A DNA stretch of 64,000 bases from Korobacter sp036501185 (GTDB lineage: Bacteria > Acidobacteriota > Terriglobia > Terriglobales > Acidobacteriaceae). The stretch spans positions 1 through 64,000 of the forward strand of contig DASYAU010000048.1 of the NCBI GenBank assembly GCA_036501185.1. The letters are read 5' to 3'. Below the pieces are notes generated by a model. It ran no database searches and was not told where the DNA came from. It was given only the letters and a program-made list of their open reading frames with translations. A program made the translations under genes and the position numbers. Positions within the stretch are counted from its first letter, which is position 1. The number at the start of each line of letters is the position of its first letter. Positions 49,312 to 56,912 of this stretch are shown one piece after another.

Positions 49312-50669
49312 CGGGCTTCCTCGAGCGGCGTGAGGTCGCGATGGATGAGCTCGGCGGCGCGGTGCCAGTCGAGGTCTTCGAGGCGCATGATGGGATCGCA
49401 AAGTTCAGCGAGAATGCGGTCCTGGATGCGTCCGCGCGAGGCGGCCACGCTGTACGGCACGCGATGAAACGTGACCATGGCGTACTTCGGTACGAAGACA
49501 CCGGGGAACTTTGCTTCCAAGGCAAGCTCCGTTTTCTTTTTGAAGAGAAAGCGCGGGTCGGCAACGCGGTCGCGCATTTCAACGAAGTTTTCTACCGCGA
49601 GATCGGCAATCGAATCGGTGTTGTCCTTGCGTGCGCGCTCGAACTCCGCGAAAAGCCGCGTCCATTGCGGACCGTGGCGGTCAAGTAAATCCAGAAGGAC
49701 AGTGCAATCCTCAAACGAACAGTTCAGGCCTTGACCAAAGAAGGGAACAATAGCGTGGGCGGCGTCACCGAGGAGTAAGGCGCGGCCATCGTGATGCCAC
49801 GGTGAGCATTTGATGGTGACCATGGAGCCCGTGGGATTTGCGAAGAAGTTCTCTGCAAACTTCGGCATGAGCGCGGCGGCATCTGGAAAATGTCTGGCGA
49901 AGAACGACTGGACATCCTCGTCGGTGTTTAGCTGAGCGAAACTGTTCTCGCCTTCGAATGGCAAGAAGAGGATGCACCCGTAGGTGCCGTCGATGTTAGG
50001 CAACGCAATCAACATGTACGATCCGCGTGGCCAGATGTGCAGCGCGTGGACCTCCATTGCGTGCTTTCCATCGGCGTTCGGCGGGATGGTGAGTTCTTTG
50101 TAGCCGTAATCCAGATATTGCTGTGAGAAGTTAAAACGCGGCGTTTTGAGCAGTTCGGTGCGGATGGCGGACCCTGCTCCGTCCGTGCCGATGACTAGCT
50201 CGGTAGCGAGAGTGGTTTCCGCGCCGGACTCTTCATCGCGGAGGTGGACCGCACCGGTACGCAGGTCGAAGCCGGTGCAGCGCTGGTCGAAGTGGATCTT
50301 CACGCCATGCTGCTCGGCGGCGTTCATCAACGCGATGTTGAGTTCCGCACGTGAAACCGAGTTGATGACCTCCGTCTCGTCCTTGCCATAGCGTTGAAAC
50401 GTGAGTTCGCCCGTGACGGAGTGCATCATTCTGCCGCGCATCGGGATGATGATGGGCTCGATGTCTGGCCAGATGCCGGCTTGTTTCAGGGCATGGATGC
50501 CGCGTGTGGAAAGTGCGAGATTGATAGATCGCCCAGCACTGATGCTCACTTTGCGCATGTCGGGACGGCGCTCGATGAGCTCCACTGCGTAGCCACGCCG
50601 CTTAAGCTCAATGGCGAGCAGCGGTCCGGCGAGACCGGAGCCAACCAGCGTGATCTTGTTCTCCGCCAT
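49308..50669 (-). CDS. kmo: Kynurenine 3-monooxygenase
   Basis: FAD- and NADPH-dependent hydroxylation of kynurenine to 3-hydroxykynurenine. 453 residues. FAD fold ITLVGSGLAGPLLAIELKRR at the N-terminus, RKVSISAGRSINLALSTRG typical of KMO, the GDG motif region LVIGTDGAGSAIR, and LLLGDAAHAIVPFFGQGLNC. C-terminal helix region (about 385-453) is soluble, without the membrane anchor of the eukaryotic enzyme. Starts 3 bp after the fusion gene stop and overlaps kynU by 4 nt. Confidence 0.95.
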   Translation of the reverse strand: MAENKITLVGSGLAGPLLAIELKRRGYAVELIERRPDMRKVSISAGRSINLALSTRGIHALKQAGIWPDIEPIIIPMRGRMMHSVTGELTFQRYGKDETEVINSVSRAELNIALMNAAEQHGVKIHFDQRCTGFDLRTGAVHLRDEESGAETTLATELVIGTDGAGSAIRTELLKTPRFNFSQQYLDYGYKELTIPPNADGKHAMEVHALHIWPRGSYMLIALPNIDGTYGCILFLPFEGENSFAQLNTDEDVQSFFARHFPDAAALMPKFAENFFANPTGSMVTIKCSPWHHDGRALLLGDAAHAIVPFFGQGLNCSFEDCTVLLDLLDRHGPQWTRLFAEFERARKDNTDSIADLAVENFVEMRDRVADPRFLFKKKTELALEAKFPGVFVPKYAMVTFHRVPYSVAASRGRIQDRILAELCDPIMRLEDLDWHRAAELIHRDLTPLEEAR

Positions 50670-50672
50670 CCG

Positions 50673-52559
50673 CTACTCGATTTTGCGCAGCATGGTGCGC
50701 GCTTCCCACAGTTCGGGGAAGAATTTCTTGTCCAGCGTGAGGCGAAGGTAGGAAGAGCCGCTGCTGCCGCCTGTACCCATCTTCATTCCGATGGTGCGCT
50801 CCACCATCTGAATATGGCGTAACCGCCACGCGATGACGAGTTCGTCGAACTCGGTGAGGCGTTCGCAAACGTCGATCCAGTCACGGAAGTTCTTTTCGTC
50901 TTCGTATAGGTCGCGGACCGCCTCGGCGCGGCTCTCGAACCGGTCGCGTTCACTCCCGTCGGGCGCATCGACAGGCAGCTTGCCGATGGAACGCAGCGCC
51001 GCGAAAAGGACGTCGTGCAGCGAAGGCTCGCGAAGCCTTCGCGTAAGCTCGAGGTGCTCCTCGGGAACGTCCTCGTGCATGCGAAGCATTTTCTCGTCTT
51101 TCAAGCCGCAAAGGAACTCGATTTGCCGGAACTGCTGCGACTGGAAGCCGCTGGCGGGCTCGAGCTTGTCGCGGAACGCGAGGAAGTGCGTGGGCAGCAT
51201 GGTTTCAAGGATCGTGAACTGTGTAACCAGCACCCGCATGATCTCGGTGCAGCGCCGCAGCAGGCGCGCGGCTTCGTACACTTCATCGCGCGCGCGCGGT
51301 TCGCGGGCGATAGTTTCAAACGCCTGGACCACGGCCGAGAGATCGTGAATCAGTTCCTTGAACCAAAGCTCGTACGTCTGGTGAATGATGATGAACAACA
51401 GCTCGTCGTGGCGCGCAGGCTCGGCCTGGAGCTGCTGAAGATGGAGCAGTTCGGGTATCTTGAGGTAAGAACCATACGTGAGCTTGCCGGCGGCGGATTC
51501 ATGCGCCACCGGGCAGCCTTGCAACTGCACTTCGACGCGCTCGCGGGCAGGTTCCGCAATGCTGTGCGGTGCGATCCCGAGGAAGCGTTCGGCATTCGAC
51601 GTCAGCAGCTTCTTCTTCGCCGCGCCGGAAAGCCGGCTTTCGCGAATGAGCTTGCCGACGCTCTCTTCGCCAAGCGGGAAGGGATAATCGGAACCGAGCA
51701 TCACCTGGTCTTCGCCCATGGCATTCACGAGGAAGCGCAGAGCTTCTTCGTCGAACACGGCGGAGTCTACGGAGAAACGGTTGACGTAAGCTTTCGGAGA
51801 GAGCTCGCATTTTCCGCGCGCGACAGGGTGATGCGCCCAGGCATTTTCCATGCGACCGAGGAGAAACGCAAAGCTGCCTCCTCCGTGCGCAAAGCAAATT
51901 TTGAGATTCTTGGGCAGGCGATCGAATGAACCGCCGAGGATCATGCTCACAATACCGAGCTGCGTTTCGGCAGGCATAGCCACCGTCCAGGGCGACATAT
52001 AGTTCGGCATGCGATCGCGAGCCATCATGTCCCATGGGTGCACGAGCACGGCCGCGCCAAGTGAGGCGCAGTGGTGCAGGAAAGTTTCGATGCCGGGATC
52101 ATCCAGGTTCTTCTCGCTAACATGGTTCCCGATCTCCACGCCGAGGTGGCCGGACTTCATAGCCCGCTCGACTTCAGCACACGCCATGTCGATGTTCTGC
52201 AGCGGCACCTGGCAAAAGGCTCGCAGGCGGCTTTTTCCGCGAGAGCAGATCTCGAGGGCCGCATCGTTGAAAAGCTTCGCGCAATCGAGGGCGTGCTCGG
52301 CCGGTCTTTGATACGCAAAGAGCACGGGGGTGGCCGAGATGATTTGCAGGTCGATGCCATCTCGATCCATTTCGGCGATGCGCACTTCGGGGTCCCAGCA
52401 GGCGTTGTAGATTTTACGGAACTCGCGATCGCCGAGCATGATCGTCGCCTTGCCGTTACCGCTGTGCTTGATCGACGGCCAGTCGGGCGTGCCGAAACGA
52501 GCGCTGAGGTCGGGCCAGTTTTCCGGAAAGAAATGATTGTGGATATCGATAATCCGCAT
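50673..52559 (-). CDS. Fusion of ACMS decarboxylase (N-terminal) and tryptophan 2,3-dioxygenase (C-terminal)
   Basis: One uninterrupted 628-residue frame. Residues 1-330 are an amidohydrolase of the aminocarboxymuconate-semialdehyde decarboxylase family: H7 and H9 (DIHNHFFP), H174 (LVHPWDMM), H225 (FAHGGGSF) and D291 (LGSDYPFPLG), spaced as in Pseudomonas ACMSD. Residues about 331-356 are a linker. Residues about 357-628 are a full tryptophan 2,3-dioxygenase: KLTYGSYLKIPELLHLQ, substrate-site H393 in HQTYELWFKE, heme ligand H582 in LRHIQMVERTIG, and MGTGGSSGSSYLR. The two enzymes normally come from separate genes and catalyse steps 6 and 1 of the same pathway. The stop and start to the neighbouring genes are 2-3 bp away. 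Confidence 0.93.
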   Translation of the reverse strand: MRIIDIHNHFFPENWPDLSARFGTPDWPSIKHSGNGKATIMLGDREFRKIYNACWDPEVRIAEMDRDGIDLQIISATPVLFAYQRPAEHALDCAKLFNDAALEICSRGKSRLRAFCQVPLQNIDMACAEVERAMKSGHLGVEIGNHVSEKNLDDPGIETFLHHCASLGAAVLVHPWDMMARDRMPNYMSPWTVAMPAETQLGIVSMILGGSFDRLPKNLKICFAHGGGSFAFLLGRMENAWAHHPVARGKCELSPKAYVNRFSVDSAVFDEEALRFLVNAMGEDQVMLGSDYPFPLGEESVGKLIRESRLSGAAKKKLLTSNAERFLGIAPHSIAEPARERVEVQLQGCPVAHESAAGKLTYGSYLKIPELLHLQQLQAEPARHDELLFIIIHQTYELWFKELIHDLSAVVQAFETIAREPRARDEVYEAARLLRRCTEIMRVLVTQFTILETMLPTHFLAFRDKLEPASGFQSQQFRQIEFLCGLKDEKMLRMHEDVPEEHLELTRRLREPSLHDVLFAALRSIGKLPVDAPDGSERDRFESRAEAVRDLYEDEKNFRDWIDVCERLTEFDELVIAWRLRHIQMVERTIGMKMGTGGSSGSSYLRLTLDKKFFPELWEARTMLRKIE

Positions 52560-52561
52560 GT

Positions 52562-53092
52562 CTACGATTTGCCCGGGTGTACGGTTCCGCAGTGCTTGCA
52601 GCGGCGCAAGTCTTCGCTGGAATAAAACTTCTCAAATAACGGCGGCAGATCTTTCACAATGCTCTTCAGCTTCACTTCGGCACGATGCACGAGCTGATGG
52701 CAGTTAGGGCAGTACCACTCGAACGCGTCAATAGAGCCCTCTGGGCGCGGCATTTCTACCACCATGCCAATGGTGTTCGGCCCGCGTTGCGGCGAGTGGC
52801 GAACGTGTTTCGGCAGAAGGAAGACTTCGCCTTCTCGAATAGGAACTTCAATCGGCGGCTTCCCAGGCTCTTCAATGAGCCGCAGCTTGATATCGCCCCG
52901 GAGTTGATAGAAGAACTCTTCCGTCGGATCGTCGTGGAAATCCTTGCGCTGGTTCGGCCCGCCGACGACGGTAACCATGAACTCGCCGTCTTCCCATACC
53001 TGTGCGTTGCCGACAGGAGGTTTCAGCTTCTCTTTGTTCTGCTCGATCCAGCCGTGAAGGTTGAAAGCTTTCAGCGTTTTGATAGACGGCAT
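52562..53092 (-). CDS. nbaC: 3-hydroxyanthranilate 3,4-dioxygenase
   Basis: Non-heme Fe(II) cupin that opens 3-hydroxyanthranilate to ACMS. 176 residues, bacterial type. Iron ligands H53 and E59 in DFHDDPTEEFFYQLRGD and a His in LLPKHVRHSPQR. The C-terminal rubredoxin-like iron site is present: CPNC near 128 and CKHC near 167. Substrate-side Arg residues (NQRKDFH, HSPQR) are conserved. Third gene of the operon, directly before the fusion that decarboxylates its product. Confidence 0.95.
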   Translation of the reverse strand: MPSIKTLKAFNLHGWIEQNKEKLKPPVGNAQVWEDGEFMVTVVGGPNQRKDFHDDPTEEFFYQLRGDIKLRLIEEPGKPPIEVPIREGEVFLLPKHVRHSPQRGPNTIGMVVEMPRPEGSIDAFEWYCPNCHQLVHRAEVKLKSIVKDLPPLFEKFYSSEDLRRCKHCGTVHPGKS

Positions 53093-53101
53093 AGCTTCCT
53101 C

Positions 53102-53524
53102 TTACTTGTCGGCCGGCTTGTAAGCGACGGCGCGGATTTCAATCAATAAATGCGGATGCGGCAACTGGTGGACGGCGACCGTGGTGCGTGCCGGACCATC
53201 GTAGTCGAAAAACTGGCCGTAAACTTCGTTGTATCCGGCGAAATCATCCATGTTCACGAGAAATGTCGTGACCTCGGCGACGTCCTTTAAGGTCGCACCT
53301 GCGCTCGCGAGGATGGCGCGGATGTTTTCGAGGACAGCGCGAGTTTGCTCGCGGATGTCGAGACGCAAATCGCCGGAGCAATCTGTTTGTGCGCCCGCGA
53401 TGGAATTATCAGCGCGCCGTGAACTGGTGCCGGAAACGAAAAGAAAATCGCCCGCGCGCTTGATGTGCGGGTATTTGCCTAGCGGCTTGGCGCGACCTTC
53501 GACGACTTTGCTTTCCATCTTCAT
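53102..53524 (-). CDS. RidA-family protein, probable 2-aminomuconate deaminase
   Basis: 140 residues of the RidA/YjgF fold: GKYPHIKRAGDFLFVSGTSS, RADNSIAGAQ, the IRAILASAGATLKDVAEVTT helix-strand, and the ligand-site Arg and Glu in PARTTVAVHQLPHPHLLIEI. In several proteobacterial tryptophan and nitrobenzoate pathways a relative of this family deaminates 2-aminomuconate to 4-oxalocrotonate, and here it sits between the dehydrogenase that makes 2-aminomuconate and the 3-HAA dioxygenase. ATGA overlap with the upstream dehydrogenase gene. Function inferred from family plus context. Confidence 0.85.
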   Translation of the reverse strand: MKMESKVVEGRAKPLGKYPHIKRAGDFLFVSGTSSRRADNSIAGAQTDCSGDLRLDIREQTRAVLENIRAILASAGATLKDVAEVTTFLVNMDDFAGYNEVYGQFFDYDGPARTTVAVHQLPHPHLLIEIRAVAYKPADK

Positions 53525-54978
53525 TCGGTGCGAATACAGACGTTGTTAAGCTCGGAATAAAAGTTGAGCGAGTGCAAGCCGCCTTCGCGGCCGATTCCGC
53601 TAAGCCCTACGCCGCCAAAGGGCGTGCGCAGGTCACGCAGGAACCAGCAATTTACCCAGGTGATACCTGCATTCATTTGGGGCGCCACGCGATGCGCGCG
53701 CTTCAGATTGTTGGTCCAGACCGAGGCGGCAAGCCCATAGCGCGTGGCATTGGCCATGGCCACAGCTTCTTCTTCTGAATCAAACGGTGCGATATGGCAA
53801 ACCGGGCCGAAGATTTCTTCCTTCACGCAGCGAGCGTTTTCGCTGAGACCAGTGAAAATCGTCGGCTGCACGTAGAAGCCATTCTTCCTCGAGTCCTCGA
53901 ATTGCGGAACACCTCCGCCGGTCACGACCCCTGCGCCTTCTTCGCGTGCGAGCTTGTAATACGACAATACCTTTTCGCGATGCTGCCCGGAAATGACCGG
54001 TCCCATCGTGGCGTTTTCGCTGGTCGGGAATTCGAAATTGTGGGACTCAGCTTTTTTGGCGAGCGCTCCAACAAAGCGATCGAAGACCGGCCGCTCCACG
54101 TACACCCGCTCGGCGCAGAGGCAGACCTGTCCGGTATTGAGGAAGACGGCGTCGCTCATTCCTGCAATGGTGGCGTCGAAGTCGCAGTCGGCGAAAACCA
54201 GCGCGGCGTTCTTGCCGCCTAGTTCAAACGAGACCGGCTTCACCGTGGGTGCACAGGCTTTCATGATAGCCGCACCGGTGGCGGATTCACCGGTGAAGGT
54301 GACGGCATTCACGTCGGGATGACTGACGAGAAATTCACCAGCCGAATTCGGGCCGAAGCCATGCACAAGGTTGAAGACGCCGTTGGGCAGTCCCGCCTGC
54401 CGCATCACCTCGGCGAGTAAGGTCGCGGTAGCCGGAGTTTCTTCCGAGGGCTTGACCACGAGGGCGTTGCCGCACGCGAGCGCGGGCGCTACCTTCCAGG
54501 TGAGCAGCAACAGCGGCAGGTTCCACGGCGTAACGATTCCAACAACGCCGATAGGCTTCCGGACGGTGTAATTCAGGGCGCGGCGGCCATCCGGCGTTTC
54601 AGTTTCGAATGATTCGAGCGAGGCGGTCTTGATTACGTCAGCGAAAACTCGGAAATTGGCGGCGGCTCGAGGAACATCAAGTCGTGCGGCGAGCGAGACA
54701 GGCTTCCCGGTATCGGCGACCTCGGCTTGCACGAAGCAGTCGAACCGCTTCTCGATCAATTCGGCAATTTTGTAGAGAACAGCGGCGCGCTGGCGGGTGG
54801 TCGTCCGTCCCCATTCGCCTGCGAGAGCGCGGCGGGCGGCCAAAACGGCCTGGTCCACCATGTCCTTCGTCGCTTCAGAAACTTTCGCAATGACGGTGCC
54901 ATCCGCGGGATTGATGTCGGGAAACTCGCGCGTGCCGGGCACGAAGCAGCCGTCAACGTAGCTGTGAAGCAGCTTCAA
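53521..54978 (-). CDS. Aldehyde dehydrogenase, probable 2-aminomuconate-6-semialdehyde dehydrogenase
   Basis: NAD-dependent oxidation of 2-aminomuconate semialdehyde to 2-aminomuconate, inferred from family and operon. 485 residues. NAD-binding text GIVTPWNLPLLLLTWKVAPA and KPSEETP, the general base Glu in SFELGGKNAALVF, and the catalytic Cys in LNTGQVCLCAERV, together with the late EEIFGPVCHIAPF. First gene of the six-gene kynurenine operon. Its promoter must lie in the 154-bp gap shared with the divergent broken TonB gene; I could not pick out a convincing one. Confidence 0.9.
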   Translation of the reverse strand: MKLLHSYVDGCFVPGTREFPDINPADGTVIAKVSEATKDMVDQAVLAARRALAGEWGRTTTRQRAAVLYKIAELIEKRFDCFVQAEVADTGKPVSLAARLDVPRAAANFRVFADVIKTASLESFETETPDGRRALNYTVRKPIGVVGIVTPWNLPLLLLTWKVAPALACGNALVVKPSEETPATATLLAEVMRQAGLPNGVFNLVHGFGPNSAGEFLVSHPDVNAVTFTGESATGAAIMKACAPTVKPVSFELGGKNAALVFADCDFDATIAGMSDAVFLNTGQVCLCAERVYVERPVFDRFVGALAKKAESHNFEFPTSENATMGPVISGQHREKVLSYYKLAREEGAGVVTGGGVPQFEDSRKNGFYVQPTIFTGLSENARCVKEEIFGPVCHIAPFDSEEEAVAMANATRYGLAASVWTNNLKRAHRVAPQMNAGITWVNCWFLRDLRTPFGGVGLSGIGREGGLHSLNFYSELNNVCIRTE

Positions 54979-55132
54979 GAAAGATCCTCGTCTGGTGTGG
55001 CCCGAGAGCAGGAGAACTGTGCTTTAAGAAATGGTATCAGGACTTAGGTGGCAATCTCCAATTTGGGAGCACGGGTTAGGATTCCTGCGGCGCGGCACGG
55101 GCTAGGTCGTCCAATGAAGGGAGGAGACAACC

Positions 55133-56032
55133 ATGGGCGTCAGTGCGCCCGCCAGCGCCCAAATCGAGCCACGGCCAGAGCCGCCGGTCTCCGAGCAATC
55201 CGCGTGGGTGCCGACCTTCATCGGCGACGGCCGCGGCATCTACGCCGTCCGCAAGGGGACGTTTGTTGTTTCGTTTGCACTTCACGTAGTGGGAGTCGTG
55301 GCGCTGCTAACGGTGAACTCGTACATGCTTGCCAAACATTCCGTCATCCAGAGGCAGGTGAATGTTCTGATTGCTGACGTGAGCTCGTATGTGCTACCAG
55401 CTTCGCCAAAACCGGTGGGCGGTGGCGGAGGCGGCGGCGATCGCGACAAACTGCAAGCACCGCATGGAGCGCTGCCGAAATTCGCTCGCGAACAAATTAC
55501 GCCTCCGGCCGTGGTGACGCGGAATGAGAACCCCAAGCTGATTGCCGAACCGACGGTGGTGGTGCCTCCGGACATCGTGATGCCGCACGTCGGCGATTTG
55601 GGCGATCCGCTCTCGAACGTATTTGGAACGAATTCCAATGGTCCCGGCAGTGGTGGCGGAATAGGCAGCGGACGCGGCGGTGGAGTGGGGTCGGGTACGG
55701 GACCGGGTGTTGGCCCGGGTAGCGGCGGTGGCATCGGCGGTGGCGTGTATCGCGTGGGTGCCGGAGTCAGCCCGCCGACATTGGTCTATGCTCCGGATCC
55801 TGAATATTCGGAAGAAGCCCGCAAAGCGAAATACATGGGCACGGTGATCGTATGGATGATTGTGGGGACGGATGGTCGGCCTCACGACGTCCGGGTGGTG
55901 TGATCGCTTGGCATGGGCCTGGACGAGCGCGCGATGGACGCCGTGAAAACATGGAAATTCGAGCCAGGCCGCAGGGAAGGCATGGCCGTGGCGGTGCAAG
56001 TGGATGTCGAGGTGAACTTCCGGCTTTACTGA
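55133..56032 (+). pseudogene. TonB-family protein gene interrupted by an in-frame TGA
   Basis: Frame opens at ATG 55133 (GGGAGGAG upstream) and meets TGA at 55901-55903 after 256 codons, then stays in the same frame to a second TGA at 56030. Before the stop: a membrane segment (VVSFALHVVGVVALLTVN), a Gly-rich spacer (about 175-208) and the start of a TonB C-terminal domain (APDPEYSEEARKAKYMGTVI, DGRPHDVRVV). After the stop: SLGMGLDERAMDAVKTWKFE and NFRLY, exactly the rest of that domain. In the paralog at 22108 the matching place reads VTRSLGHGFD, so the stop replaces Arg, one base change from CGA. Truncated product or recent pseudogene. Confidence 0.8.
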
Positions 56033-56131
56033 AACGGGCCTATCGCGCCGAACAGTGCACGCCATCACTGACAATCCTGCGAGAGCGCTCCATCATTTGT
56101 GCGGGCCAAAACGCCTTTCTGGAGGCTCCCA

Positions 56132-56860
56132 ATGTTGGCTCTCGGGTGGTTGTTCGCTTTTCTCGCTGCATGCTTAATCGTGATGGTCCTTCCCGCCGTG
56201 GCATGGTTCGAAATCCGCCGCGCCTATTCCGGCAAACGCAACGTGATTTGCCCCGAGTTGAAAGACTCGGCTGAAGTGGAACTGGACGCCGGACTGGCTG
56301 CGCGTTCACGTTTCTGCAGCCATGCTTCCACAGCGAAAGTGGCGCATTGCTCACACTGGCCAATGAAAGAAGGCTGTGCGGAAGATTGCATCCCAGAGGT
56401 GCTAATGCAAAACAAAGGAGACACATTCTCGGTGAACCACGTTGGCGTGCTTATCGCCGGACTGGTGGGCGGAGCATTCGGTGATCTGCTGCGATGCTCG
56501 CCATTCGCACGCGAGTGGATGGCGTCAGTCGGATTCCCGGCACTGCTGTTCTCAAGGAAGATTTCGTACCTCGCGCCTGCGGTCTTCGATGTGGTAGCGA
56601 TGATCATCGTCGCTTATGTGCTTACCTGGTTGATGCATCACGTGAAAGTGGCGGGCGTGAGGGGTGGGCTGGAAGTTGCGGCGCTGCTGTGGCTCGGTGT
56701 GGTGTGCCTGTCGATTCCAGAGGTAGTGTTCTTCTTCCCGGTGAAGATCTTCGCGATGAGCGCGCTGCTGAAGTTATGTGTGTTGCTGGTGCAAGGGCTC
56801 TTGCTGGGAATATTCGTGGTGTCTCATCCGAAGTCCGCGGGAGCGGCGATCTCCGCTTAA
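56132..56860 (+). CDS. Hypothetical membrane protein with Cys-rich loop
   Basis: 242 residues from ATG 56132, which has TGGAGG upstream; the frame is open further up but has no such site. First membrane segment at the N-terminus (LGWLFAFLAACLIVMVLPAV), then a cytoplasmic or periplasmic loop with five Cys (VICPELKDS, FCSH, HCSHWPMKEGCAEDC), then about four more segments. The loop pattern C-x-S-x-W-P-x-K-x-G-C-x-x-D-C suggests a metal or disulfide site. Function unknown. Terminator at 56875. Confidence 0.72.
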   Translation: MLALGWLFAFLAACLIVMVLPAVAWFEIRRAYSGKRNVICPELKDSAEVELDAGLAARSRFCSHASTAKVAHCSHWPMKEGCAEDCIPEVLMQNKGDTFSVNHVGVLIAGLVGGAFGDLLRCSPFAREWMASVGFPALLFSRKISYLAPAVFDVVAMIIVAYVLTWLMHHVKVAGVRGGLEVAALLWLGVVCLSIPEVVFFFPVKIFAMSALLKLCVLLVQGLLLGIFVVSHPKSAGAAISA

Positions 56861-56874
56861 CAAGAATGAACTTA

Positions 56875-56900
56875 GGGCCGGCATTACGCCGGCCCTTTTC
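56875..56900 (+). terminator. Rho-independent terminator
   Basis: GGGCCGGC, loop ATTAC, GCCGGCCC, then TTTT. 14 bp past the hypothetical membrane protein stop and just before the convergent GH13 gene end. Confidence 0.88.
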
Positions 56901-56912
56901 CTGTTGCTCGGC

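Noticed and set aside
55901..55903. TGA as a selenocysteine codon
   Set aside because: The aligned residue in the paralog is Arg in a TonB domain that has no redox role, and there is no sign of a SECIS-like stem placed for it.
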